Assembly: GCA_030278955.1 (NCBI GenBank)
Contig: JAOANR010000003.1
Span: forward strand, 33,800,080 to 33,864,079
Reading direction: 5' to 3'
Source: Hygrophila difformis
Taxonomy: Eukaryota; Streptophyta; Magnoliopsida; Lamiales; Acanthaceae
Length of the DNA stretch: 64,000 bases
Shown here: in pieces, positions 33,480 to 45,200 of the stretch
Numbering within the stretch: position 1 is the stretch's first letter
How the letters are laid out: each line of letters starts with the position of its first letter
Position numbers and translations under genes: made by a program
The notes under the pieces: model-generated
Told to the model about the DNA's origin: nothing
The model's database searches: none
What the model saw: the letters and a program-made list of their open reading frames with translations, nothing else

Positions 33480-33736
33480 TACTCTTCTGAAGCCAGGAAA
33501 GAAAGTAGAGGGGCTCAATGCTCATGCACGGGAAGATTTCAATATTAGTTATTTGTTCCTTGCCTGCTAAAAATTTGAAAAGTTCGATATTTAAAAACTA
33601 TACGACGAGACGAATCTAATAAATCTCACTTGATTATAAATTTTAACTTGTATAACTATGAGAAAATTGAAATCAAAGCGATCCGATGAATAGTGCTGAA
33701 ATTTGGTTTGGTGCAATTAATTGGAAACAGAGGAAG
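33480..33736. mobile_element. Decayed Stowaway-like MITE
   Basis: 33570-33690 aligns with the interior of the clear Stowaway copy at 35407-35669: both have AGACGAATCTAA, ATCTCACTTGA or close, TATAACTATG and GATGAATAGT or close, in the same order. The right end (CAGAGGAAG then TA) fits a decayed terminal repeat. The left end is uncertain. Confidence 0.45.
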
Positions 33737-33855
33737 TATAATATAAGGAAAATATAAGCACTCACCTAAAAATATTTTTTACATTAGACTACATAAAATT
33801 TTAACATGTATTACATTCTAGCTTTTTGAAGGAGATTTTTCAGCCCTTCGTTTTG

Positions 33856-34545
33856 TACAGGCCGATACCAAGAAGATATCCGCAGTCTCTATTTTCTTTG
33901 AGACTATGCCATACAGATTGAATGAAAGCACTGGATACATGATTAGGTATTCTCCTTTTTCACTTTTTGGTCATGACACTGCTCTTTAATGAGCTGTTTG
34001 TTTGTGGGAACTTGTCTAGAATGTAGTAGCCAGAAGTTCTATTTCAGGTGCATTAATACTTTCTTTAATTATGCAACTGGAAAAGAGCGCCGTCCTGTTC
34101 AGGCCAAAATTAATTGTCTCTGGTGCAAGTGCGTATGCTCGGCTGTATGACTATGCTCGCATCAGGAAGGTAAAGATGTGCACGCATGTGCTGTGTTACA
34201 GTGATCTGAAAACAGAAACCTGAATTGGATCCTTTGGCGAGTGTTACAGGTTTGTGACAAGCAAAAAACAAGCTTGCTTGCAGATATGGCGCATATTAGT
34301 GGATTAGTTGCAGGCGGTTCCATTGCATCGCCATTCGACTATGCAGACATTGTGACAACCACAACCCACAAGCAAAGAGGTCAGTTGTTTCCTCACATAG
34401 TCGTTTTACTACAAGTACTGGAAATTAAGTTTCTGAAATGAGAATGTTTACTCCATTTCTTGAAGGTGCTGTATGCCTATGAAGATAAGATCAATGAAGC
34501 TGTCTTTCCAGGGCTCCAAGGCGTCCTGCACAATCGGTGCGAGGG
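33856..34545 (+). pseudogene. Serine hydroxymethyltransferase fragment (four pieces)
   Basis: Pieces at about 33856-33945, 34071-34169, 34250-34378 and 34465-34545 read [20 protein letters not shown], then [20 protein letters not shown] and [11 protein letters not shown], then [20 protein letters not shown] and [16 protein letters not shown], then YEDKINEAVFPGLQG. This is the central PLP-binding part of plant SHMT, which interconverts serine and glycine with tetrahydrofolate. The PLP lysine in TTTTHK is present, but the sequence after it (usually SLRGPRG) is replaced by QRG. The last piece lacks its normal upstream context. N- and C-terminal parts are missing. Confidence 0.88.
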
Positions 34546-35104
34546 AAGGACTAAATAAAGTATCAGGGAAATTTTGGAGTTGTGGGTGAAGACTGGATGT
34601 TGGGGCTGCCACGGGGAGTGCGCCGAAGAGCTTTGGCTAATTTGTACTTTGTGCGGTTTGTCCATCGACTCCCCTTGATGGATTTTGTTCTTTTCCTTCA
34701 ATATACTTGTTCTTTTCGCTGCATTTGTCATGTGTGCATGCTAGATCTTAGGTTTTAGGCTTCATTAGTGTTAACTGTAATTTTTCACTCTGTCAATAAT
34801 TAACTACCAAATTCCAGTTTTGCTTCTTAACCAATACTTCTGTCTTTGTCTGATTATCCTCTTGTTTTCGTATTCCTAACCAATAACCCTCAAATCCATT
34901 GACCTACAGGAGTTTCATACAGAAATTGGAAACGAATGATTGAAAACAAATCATTTATTTGAAATTAGATCATTATTACTCTATCCGTACAATAACCTTA
35001 TCTTCTTAATTAGTAAACAAATTCTTGTTGTAGATAGAAATTCACGTACACTTACCTATAATTATTTTTTCTTTCTCCATTGGCACTTGTACATCCCTTT
35101 TACG

Positions 35105-35131
35105 CTGTGCATCGCACAGATTTTCCACTAG
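35105..35131 (+). mobile_element. Helitron H2 3' terminus
   Basis: CTGTGC (35105-35110), loop ATC, GCACAG (35114-35119), then ATTTTCCACTAG ending at 35131 and T outside. Stem, loop, 12-nt spacing and CCACTAG match the H1 end, so the two belong to one terminal family. Confidence 0.8.
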
Positions 35132-35406
35132 TAAATATATATGTGTGTGTGTGGTATATGTATATCTCATGGTAAATCAATTATGCCCAACAAGCAAAAA
35201 TCTCATATTTAACCAATTGATAAACAACCCAAACTCTCAGTTAACAACTAATACATTTTTACCTAACTCGTCTATTATAAGCGTCAATGAAATTAATTAA
35301 CATAATACTATATCTGTATATACAACCATATAAAGACACTTTGAACCAACCACCATATACCAAGACCCAAGCATAGTAATAAATCCTCACACTATTCAGC
35401 TATATA
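35132..35406. other. AT-rich intergenic DNA
   Basis: Noncoding sequence outside the Helitron, with a short GT/TA run at 35137-35165. Nothing else is recognised. Confidence 0.6.
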
Positions 35407-35669
35407 CTACTTCCTCTGTTCTCTTTTAAATGCACCATTCCTGCATTTTCACGTCGTCCAAGACACAATTTTAAAGGTTAATAACTCAAATTGTACGTAA
35501 ATAAAAATTATAAAAATTTGATATTCTAAAACTACGTGATTAGACGAATCTAACAAGATCTCACTTGACTATGTTTTTTCTTATATAACTATGTTAAAAA
35601 ATTAATAAAAGTTGCTCAATGAATAGTAAGTACTATGCAAATGGATCACTTATTTCAGAACGGAGGTAG
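35407..35669. mobile_element. Stowaway (Tc1/mariner-type) MITE, 263 bp
   Basis: The ends CTACTTCCTCTGTTCT and, read from the other side, CTACCTCCGTTCTGAAATAA are imperfect terminal inverted repeats of the common plant Stowaway form. TA target bases lie on each side (35405-35406 and 35670-35671). There is no coding capacity. Confidence 0.85.
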
Positions 35670-35950
35670 TATACACCGGAGTAATCATGTAATCAATACT
35701 ATAAAAATAGTGTCTCCCCCACAATTCACATGCTTACCTGTATATCATTATCTCAGCTTTTCCATGAATAGTTTATCATTACTAGTAGGCAATTAGATAG
35801 ATAACATATAGCAATATGAGCCATCCTTAATTACACTCCCACAACTGTAGACCAAAAGTACAAACAATCAAATAGAGTTGAATAAAATAATCCCTATAAA
35901 ATGACAATGGAGACGTTTTTTTTTGCAAGTATAGAAAATAGGAAATATAC

Positions 35951-35979
35951 TAATATATATATATATATATATATATATA
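35951..35979. repeat. (TA)n microsatellite
   Basis: An uninterrupted AT/TA run next to the minus-strand Helitron end. Confidence 0.9.
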
Positions 35980-37353
35980 CTAGAACTCTTACAACGCGTG
36001 CGACGCCGCGCGTGACGATGTATGGATTTTAATTGCGGAGTAGTCGGCATGTAGGATATTGGTGGAATTTTAATATTGCCTGATGGTCGCCAGACTTGTT
36101 GAATTGAGTTTGGAAAAGGAAGAAATCTTTCTTTTGAGAAATATGGGCATTTAGACGAAGCATTATTCAGCCGACCTCATGAAAAGCAGTTCTAATAATT
36201 TCTATTGCAACAGTAAGGGGAGCGCACCCTACGACCATAACAAAACAGTTGAGACTCACATCGATTACATCTTTTGCATACATTGCGAATGGGTCATCTT
36301 TCTTGTCACCTGGACATAAATAGGAATTTTGGCAATTCTATTTGCATATTACGAAAAGTCAATTGTAAAAACAACTAATTATGACCATAATTAAAATGAT
36401 AAAATATAGAAAAGGGAATCATATAAAAATTCCAAACTATAGCATACCGGATTGAGGAAATTCAGACAATCAAAAGAAAAATGGGGTGGTTCATTGATGT
36501 CTGCTTATTTATTGGCCTGCCGAATAAATCCATAGTTTCTCTAAAAAATTATGCACCTGCACTGAAAAGGTTTACGCTTTATAAGAATAAAATCCATGGA
36601 TTATTCTAATCCTTAAGAAATTACCTCTTAAGTTGCACAAAATAGCATTGACACCAAAAGTCTGCAGCGAGTAACAAGGTAAAAACTCACCCCTGGGCCA
36701 ACCTGCAAGAGATTTATAAAATTAAACGAGATTTTTTTTTAATAACAAATTACACCGACGAAAAGAGTTGTTAAAAAGAGCCAAATCTAGTCTTTTGATT
36801 GTTAAGTGAACCAACATAAGATAGCACTTCAGGCTCCATCCACATCAACAAAAAAAACCAAAAAAATAAAAAATAAAAAATAAAATAAAAAAATAAAAAA
36901 GAAAAAAAAAGAATGAGAGAAAACACGAGTGGATTCACGATTTACTAAAGCAAACATGCTAACCCATAAACAAGAACAAGAGCATCAAATCAAACACTAA
37001 TTAATAGCAATCTTTCTTCAGATCCAAACGCTAACATATTGATGAGAAATATTAAAGAGCAACCCATCTAAGGCAAAACAATTTGGGAACAAAAAAAAAA
37101 TAGGAGACGAACAAGAGCTATTAAAAATTCCCATACCTAACAAACTGGATGAAAGGGATCAAGTATGTACAAGACACTGCTTGAACATGAAGAACTCACG
37201 GCTATTGCAAAAAATTCTACGGGACAAAGGGCGAAAACAGGGAAGAGGAAAAGGTGAGCAAACATGGAGCTGCACCAGAAAAACCTCAAAAATCAGAAAG
37301 CAACATGGAGATGATACGGTTGGGAGTTGAGCTGAGGAGAAACATACGTTTAG
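35980..37353 (-). mobile_element. 3' end and body of a minus-strand Helitron (H3), 5' end not found
   Basis: Read on the minus strand, an ACGCG...CGCGT hairpin is followed by TTGTAAGAGTTCTAG and T, a Helitron-type 3' end differing from H1 and H2. The rest (36016-37353) is AT-rich, with an A-rich simple stretch at 36850-36912, and has no gene I recognise. A TC start is not visible before the Tekay LTR at 37354, so the other end may be cut off or lie beyond it. Confidence 0.45.
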
Positions 37354-39432
37354 TGTAATACCCGTACTTTTATGATATGAAATAGAATTTAATCCGAGAA
37401 GCAAAAGGATTTTGATTCCGAGAAACCGTAAGTCGGAAATTCACAGGAGTCAAAGACGACGAATTAGAAGCCGACAAATCCAAAACCGACGGATTTAAAA
37501 TTTCAAACACGAAATCAATATTAAGTCGAAAAAGATTTAAGATAGAATTTATAATCCGAGAACGACCCGGAAAATTGAACCCGAAAATGTAGAAGGATAG
37601 AAGTCCGGAAGAGAGGAGAGAAGACCCGACGGATCGCACGACCCGGTCCGGACTGCAGTCCAGACCGGAGCTGCGCGATCTCCGCGCGAGGACGCGCCAC
37701 CACCGCGCCAAGCAGCTGATAGCTGCAATTCGCGCGATTAAGGCGATTTCTTACCAAAATTTTCGACCCCCACTAAGGAAAGCCAATCGAGAGAGGACTG
37801 ATTCCCACCCCATTTTCATCTCAAACCTATCCATCACCCAAAACTCTCCCAAGACAAAAGCCACCTTTCCGACGACCTTCCGGCGACTTTCCGGCAACCA
37901 AAACCGATCGTGGAAGAGTGTAGATCAAGGATTTCAGGCTTTGGATTATTGGTAAGATGTGAATCAGATTTTCTATTCGTTTTAAGATCATAAATCATCA
38001 TTCTAACTTACGGATTCCTACTTGCAAACACATTCGTGGCCAAAGGAGAAGGAGTACGTGTTGCGTAGATCCGTTCGTGGTGATTTTGGACAAATCGGTC
38101 GACCCTAGGACGTTCAAGAACTCTATTACAGTAAGTCAATACCTTTCATGTCAATACGGGTGGTCTAGAGACGTCCGAAACATTAGATGTGAAACGAACC
38201 GTTAAAATCGAACCTAGAGAAAACCCTACGGCGCAGCGATCTTCTGTGAATTGTTTGAACCCCTAAAACTATTCAAACAGAAAAACTTAAAACACGAAAA
38301 ACATTCCTAAGACACTGATCTAGTTCGTGTAAAATTTTCATAATTTTTCATTGGGTTTTACTACCCCAAATCGCGTTGGACATAATCTGTGAATTTATGA
38401 AATTTTCGAAATCTGGCAGTGCATTTGTTCGAACTTGATGAGCATGTTTCTATGATTTCTAGTCCGATTTAATCTTTGTGATGTAAACAAAAGTTGTAGA
38501 TAATCATGTCTAGTATGTGTCTACAAAATTTAAGAATTTTTGGAGTCCATTTGATCTGTCAAAAAGTCGAGTTTTGAAACTGTGTCGAACCTGAATCCTA
38601 ACAGCATACTACTCATGTGGAAAACTTGATTTTTAACTTGTTTCCTTAACTCGGATCGAAAAACTTAAAACACGAAACTTGCTCGTCTCTGTGTTTCGAG
38701 TTACTGGTAAAATTTCAGAATTTTCGGACTCAAGACAAATTTTTAATTAATTTTGGAGTAACAGCGTCTTGTGAAAATCGTATTTCGAGAAACTTGTTGA
38801 AATTGTGAGATTGACCTTTAAGGTTTAAACGAGTGGAAATTCCTTTGAAATAAAATACATGAAACAAAAGTTTTTGAAAGATCCCCATTGCATCTTGATT
38901 AAATAAAATTAGGGGTGAGTGCTCTGCAGGGTGCCCTCCTGACTATTCACTTCGTGTCTTGATGGGCGATGGTGACCCCGCGCAAAATATGAGAAATATT
39001 GCCAAAACGGCAATGTAATTTGGGCCTAAACTCTCGAGAATACTCGTATGGGTTTCCCGAGACTCCGGAGTGGTACTGGGTATGGCGGATAGGCTGCGGC
39101 CGCCGGGCTACCAGCTAAACGAAAACTTACGAAATTGGCTGCGGCCGCCGGATGGCCGGCTAAACAAAATACTGTTGAGATGGTGGTTTAATGGGGGAAT
39201 TTAAGAGCTTAAATTTTTATTTATTCATTTAAGTCATTATTTATGCATTTAAATTACGTCTTAAAATTTATGCCTATGCTTAAATTATTTTTTATGAGTA
39301 CATGTGTCTTTAAGTATGCAAATTAAATTAGTATTTTTAAATTGGTAAATAAAGTGTTCTATATGCATGATTGGAAGGATAATCTCAGTTAATAAAACGA
39401 ACCCCTTTATTGCTATGTTAGGGTTGATTTAC
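37354..39432 (+). mobile_element. Older Tekay-type LTR, left part
   Basis: Begins TGTAATACCCG and shares the layout of the other Tekay LTRs: a GC-rich block (37630-37740), a splice-donor-like GGTAAGATG at 37951, and the CTCCGGAGTG block near 39063. It is interrupted at 39432/39433 by the young Tekay element. It resumes at 50427 and ends GGGGTGTTACA at 50820, directly before a primer site, so this is a 5' LTR of about 2.47 kb in plus orientation. Confidence 0.8.
39092..39151. repeat. Tandem GC-rich repeat inside the older LTR (period 45)
   Basis: GGCTGCGGCCGCCGG at 39092-39106 and again at 39137-39151, each followed by a (G/C)GGCTA-type tail and AAAC. It lies at the same relative place as the duplications in the LTR at 1-1538 and in the young Tekay LTR. 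Confidence 0.75.
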
Positions 39433-41764
39433 TGTAACACCCCGGATTTGGTAACCCAGGCCGGGACGCTACCGCCACACCCTTCCAAACAAGACCCGAT
39501 TAAATCGAGTTTGTTTAAAAGGATGCTAAGGCTTAAGTTGCATCATTGACTTAAAAATATTTGAAACCATTCAAATAAGCCCGAATTTAATCAGAGTATA
39601 ACACGCATAATAATAATAATAATAAGCAGTGCGGAAGCAAAAATAAACAGGGCCAAAACATGCGGCCAAAACCAGAGTCTAAGTCCAACGCATAAATTAA
39701 AATAAATAAAATGCGACAAGTCTTCTTTTTTAAAATAAAGTGGAAATCCCATCCCTCCATGCGATGCTTACTCTGCGAAATCTGAAAGGAAGATAAAACA
39801 ACAATTTATCAGTACAACGGTACTGCGTAAGTTAATATATAGCACAACGAATTTTAAAAGTTTTTAGGAGAATATACAAAGTAATAGATTTATTTAAAAG
39901 ACGAGTAAATAAATTAATTAAAAATTCTTACACATATGCCACGAACATTTTACCAATGTTAGTTATGATCGAGGACACCCCATTAACATATCCTAGGGAC
40001 GAACCCACAGGACCAACCTTTGGGACTTTATACCCACAAGGACTCAAATATATCCTAGGGACGAACCCTTGGGATCAACCTCTGGGACTCGTACCCACGA
40101 GGTAAGTGCATGCAGCGGACCCTATACAGACACACTCCGGAGCCCTAGATAACCCATACGGATACATCTAGGAGTATAGACTCATACATCACAATAATCA
40201 ATGCCGTTTTGGCTACAAAGGAGGGGGCGACATAATTCACCACATTGGCATCCCACTCGATCAAAACTTACAAAGTTTTAAAACCACATTTTATCATTTC
40301 ATAATATTCACAACATGTTCAGACTTCATATATATCCAAAACCGAGTAACAATCGACTCGTAGTTCATCGAATAATCAGAATAGCATTTACCGATTAAAA
40401 ATGCCATTACAACAGTTTCTGAAATCGCATTTAAAAATGCAGTAAACGATTTTTAAAAATTCTGGAAAAATTACAGTAGCTAGAAAACATCAAAATAAGC
40501 ATTTTTCATAGAAATAGCCATCTCAAAATTCGGACTCTAAGTAGGTCATTTTAATCGATTTCAGAATACTATTGAAATTCAAATTCTCTTGTTTCAGTAA
40601 ATCCGACCACAGTGAGTTCAAAAATTCATAACAATTTCATATGTGCTCCAAAAATCATGAAATTTTACAGGGATAATCTAGACACATAATGGAACAAATT
40701 TCATGAAGACATCAAGCGCTAAAAACGATCATAGGCGAGGGTGATTCGAACAACAAAACTGACTACATACATACATTTAATCTGTTCACAAATGCGCAGA
40801 AAATACCAGATCGAATTTGGGTGACCAAAACATGTCCAAAAATTTCAAAAATTTACAGAGAGCATCTTTAGGACGTTAGGAACAAGTTTCATTTCGGAAG
40901 TTTCTCCTAAAATTGTACGGATCATGGTCGAATTCATAGAACAATAAGATTGGTCATAAGAAAACCCTATTTGACAGCTTTTATGAGAAATAGAGATGAT
41001 CCAATATCTCGAGTTATACTCAACCAAAACTCCTAAAAATCGACGTGCACAATACTAACTTACTTGAGATGAGTTTAGGATCGAAAATCTTCTTGGAGGA
41101 ATTCTGGAAAACGTCCAACTCGACCCCAACAATCAACACTTCTACCGAATGCACCTATTATGGAGTTGTCGGAGGAAATTCTCAATTCTAAGACAAGGGA
41201 TTCGAATCTAAGACCAAGGAAATGAAGTAGAACTCTTACCTACACGTAGGAGAAAGGTTTGGACCACTTGAACACGTCCAACTCTCTGCCAAGGATGATG
41301 AACAACTCACAAAACTCTCACTACTCTCTCTTGAACTTAATTTTCGGATGGGATGCAAATGAGTGAAATGGAGGCTGAGTAGGGGCTATTTATAGAGGGG
41401 TAATTGCTCCAAAAGCTGCCATGAGGTAGTGGGAATGTGAAGGAACAAATTCTAACCCATAACCCCCGAATTAATCCCCTCAATCATCATCCAAAACCCC
41501 CACTCTCCCATGACTTCCATAGGATCCCCTTGGTGCCCAAGTTCCATCATTGAGCTGACTTTGTGGGACTTTATTACACCCAAAACCTATCCAAAATCAT
41601 CCCCACACATCCTCCAACGTCTGAAAAATCAAATTAGAGTCGTTTGGGATCGCCCACCACCAATTCATGGCATGAAACGCATGGAGCGTTATGAATCTGC
41701 CATAACAGCAGAGTGGCGCGCTGGTGGCGCGCACCGCGCGGCCACCGCGCGGCCACCTGCTGTC

Positions 41765-41803
<39 letters not shown>

Positions 41804-41974
41804 AATATTATGATTTTAATCTCTTAAAAATCATAATATGAATTATCCGAGATTTTTGGGATAATTCGATACATCTCTCTCGAGTCGCGATTATCCGAAA
41901 TATTTAATTCCGCTCTCTCGGAATTAATTCGATTTCTCGGGTATTACAGTAATGTCGATTTCTCGGGTATTACA
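39433..41974 (-). repeat. Young Tekay 3' LTR
   Basis: On the plus strand it runs TGTAACACCCC...GGTATTACA. It holds a tandem repeat at 39988-40102 (TATCCTAGGGACGAACCC twice, period about 62), a hairpin at 39810-39825, a TATA-like CTATAAATAG (minus strand) at 41386-41395, a GC-rich block at 41715-41760, T31 at 41769-41799, and a 20-bp duplication of the terminus (41929-41948 and 41955-41974). Confidence 0.94.
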
Positions 41975-42229
41975 GTCTACCCTCCTTAGAAATCAACTTC
42001 GTCCTCGAAGTTGGGTCGCACTCGGATTGATAGTAATACATGTAATAATTCGCACACAACTTCGTCCTCGAAGTTGGGTCGCACTCGGATTGATAGTAAT
42101 ACATGTAATAATTCGCACACATAATTATTTGAGGTTTGAAAATTAAATTCTTACCTCGGCGTGCGATGTCTCTTTGCGGGGTATCACATCCTCCCCCCCT
42201 TAGGACTACAGTTATGTCCCCATAACTGC
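41975..42229 (-). other. Tail of young Tekay: two purine-tract junctions and a 63-bp tandem repeat
   Basis: Next to the LTR the minus strand reads CTAAGGAGGGTAGAC, the tract now used. Further in (42181-42203) it reads TAAGGGGGGAGGATGTGATACCCC, which looks like a typical Tekay tract plus LTR start. Between them a perfect 63-bp unit occurs twice (41995-42057 and 42058-42120). It contains the palindrome AACTTC-GTCCTC-GAAGTT. Confidence 0.8.
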
Positions 42230-45200
42230 TCACGAGTCGTGTTGAAAAAGGTTGGGATATTTCTGCTTCATATCCGCTTCCAACTCCCACGTCGCTTCTT
42301 CGGTACCATGATTAGACCATAGTACCTTTACCATTCTCACGGTCTTGTTTCTTGTGACTCTTTCTTTGACGACCAGTATCTCGATCGGATACTCCTCATA
42401 CGTCAGGTCATCATCCAGCTCAATCACATCAGTTTGCAAGACGTGAGTTGGATCGTGCACATATTTCTTCAGCTGAGAAACATGAAACACGTTGTGCACC
42501 CGTGATAATTCCGGTGGTAGAGCCAATCGGTAGGCCAAGGTACCTACACGATCTAAAATCTCGTATGGTCCAATGTAACGAGGACTCAGCTTCCCTCGTT
42601 TACCAAATCGCATCACCCCCTTCATGGGTGAGACCTTTAGCATAACCTTGTCTCCCACTTGGAATTCCAACTCTTGTCGCCTCGTATCGGCATAGCTCTT
42701 TTGGCGATCTTGTGCGGCCTTCATCTTTTGTTGGACAATCTGGATCTGTTTACTCATATCTTCAATGAGCTGAGGTCCAACAACTACAGAATTTTCATCC
42801 TTTGTCCAGCAAATCGGACTGCGACACTTGCGTCCATAGAGAGCTTCGAACGGTGCCATGCCAATACTAGCATGGTAACTGTTGTTATACGAGAATTCAA
42901 TTAACGGTAAGTGGTTCTCCCAACTTCCCTTGAATTCAAGTACACACGCTCTAAGCATATCTTCAAGTGTTTGTATCGTCCGCTCAGTTTGACCGTCAGT
43001 CATCGGATGAAAGGCTGTGCTCATCTTGATTTGGGTTCCCAAGGCTTCTTGTAATTTTGTCCAAAAATTTGAGACAAATCTACTGTCTCGGTCCGAAATA
43101 ATATCATGTGGCACTCCGTGCCTTCGAACCACATTATCGATATATGCCTTGGCTAGTTGATCCATCGACCAATTGTCTTTCATTGGTATAAAGATGGCAG
43201 TCTTTGTTAACCGATCAACTATTACCCAAATTTTGTTCATCCCTCGAGGAGATCTTGGTAAACCCGAGACAAAGTCCATGGATATACTATCCCATTTCCA
43301 ACTTGGGACCTCCAACGGTTTCACCAATCCCAATGGCTTTTGCCGTACTGCCTTTACCTTTTGGCAAGTTATACATTTAGCCACAAAATCCGCAACATCC
43401 TTCTTCATTCTCGGCCACCAATAGATTTTCTTCAAATCCTTGTACAGCTTATCACCACCAGGGTGTACCGAATAAGGCGTACTGTGGCCTTCCTCCATCA
43501 ATTTCCGCTTCAATTCCTCACACTTGTGAGGAACGCACCACCTCCCTTTAAAGCGAATACTTCCGTCATCGTGGACTGTGAATCCTACCGCTTTTCCCTC
43601 GTCCATCTTCTCCTTGATCCTCTTGAGATTCTCATCATCCGGCTGAGCTGTCATAATCTCGTCAAATACGGTAGATTCAATCGTCACGGCATTCACCCTT
43701 TCTACCACAGTCCCATAATGGACTAGTTCAGTTTCCAACCTTGCTAAGTCCATATATAGTCCTGACGGTAAAATAAGAGTGTTTGTCGTGTGCTTCGCCT
43801 TTCTGCTCAATGCGTCTGCCACGACGTTTGCCTTTCCTTCGTGATAGGCTATATCCAGGTCGTAGTCTTTGATTAACTCAAGCCATCTCCGCTGCCTCAT
43901 ATTTAACTCCTTTTGAGTAAATATGTACTTGAGGCTCTTGTGATCCGTGAACATCCGACATGTTCGTCCGTATAAGTAGTGTCGCCAAATCTTGAGAGCG
44001 AACACCACCGCAGCTAATTCTAGATCGTGCGTCGGATAATTCTCCTCATGCGGCTTGAGCTGTCGCGATGCGTAGGAAATAACCCTCTGGTTTTGCATAA
44101 GTACACACCCGAGTCCTTTTGAAGCGTCACTGTACACTTCAAAATCTTCCGTTTCTGATGGAAGTATCAGGACTGGCGCTGTTGTAAGTCTTTTCTTGAG
44201 TTCATGGAAAGACTTTTCGCACTCTGTAGTCCACTCAAACTTTAATCCCTTCTTCAGCAGTTGGGTCATTGGCCTTGCAATCTTGGAGAAATCTTTCACG
44301 AATCTTCTGTAGTATCCGGCTAGTCCAAGAAAGCTTCTTACTTCTGTCTGACTCGTCGGTGCCGGCCAATCAATCACTGCCGATATTTTTGCCGGGTCAA
44401 CCGACACTCCCTTAGCCGATACTATGTGTCCCAAGAATGCGACTTCCTTCATCCAAAACTCGCATTTCGACAGTTTTGCGTACAGCTGATTCCTCCTCAG
44501 AGTTTCGAGCACTTGATGCAAGTGTTTCGTATGCTCCTCATCATCCCTTGAGTAAACTAGAATGTCATCGATGAATACGACGACACAAGAATCCAGCAAC
44601 TCTCGGAAAACACTATTCATGAGGTTCATGAATACTGCGGGAGCGTTTGTGAGACCAAAGGACATTACGGTGAATTCGTAGTGCCCATATCTCGTACGAA
44701 ACGCTGTCTTCGGTATATCCTTCTCGGCTATACGCAGTTGGTGGTATCCAGATCTCAGGTCGATCTTGGAAAATACCGAAGCTCCTCTCAGTTGATCGAA
44801 AAGGTCTTCGATCCTGGGTAGCGGGTACTTGTTCTTAATCGTGACTTGATTAAGACCTCTGTAGTCTATGCATAACCGAAGTCCACCGTCCTTCTTCTTA
44901 ACGAATAGGACTGGCGCTCCCCAAGGTGACGTACTCGGTCGAATATAACCTTTTGATAACAACTCTTCTAGTTGTTCCTTCAGCTCTTTCATTTCTGCTG
45001 GCGCCATGCGATATGGTGCCTTGGATACCGGTTCGGTTCCAGGTACCAGATCAATCGTGAATTCAATCTCTCGCTCAGGTGGCATCCCTGGAATATCTTC
45101 GGGGAAAACGTCAGGATATTCATTTATGACTGGGATCTCGTCGATCTTGTTTCCCTCATCGTTGAGGTTATGCACATAGCATGCATATAAGTGATAGCCC

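Larger units (their letters stand above)
13752..35131 (+). mobile_element. Helitron H2 carrying captured host exons (split by a copia element)
   Basis: The 3' end at 35131 has the same hairpin-CTAG-T structure as H1. The 5' side begins at the H1 border with TATACTATATAAGAGGGAG and a perfect 8-bp inverted repeat, which resembles plant Helitron 5' ends. The expected opening TC is not seen, so the exact start is uncertain. Without the 9.8-kb copia insertion H2 is about 11.5 kb. It carries plus-strand pieces of isoamylase, ARID/ELM2-like, RAD16-like, methionine aminopeptidase 2 and serine hydroxymethyltransferase genes. No RepHel gene is seen, so it is non-autonomous. Confidence 0.6.

Noticed and set aside
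35868..36050. Minus ORF across the TA repeat
   Set aside because: Ile-Tyr repeat is simply the translated TA microsatellite.
41510..41827. Plus-strand ORF ending in a Phe run
   Set aside because: It reads through the T31 tract in the LTR and is repeated in the other LTR at 49963; not a gene.
41995..42120. CRISPR-like array
   Set aside because: Only two adjacent copies without spacers, inside a retrotransposon of a plant genome.
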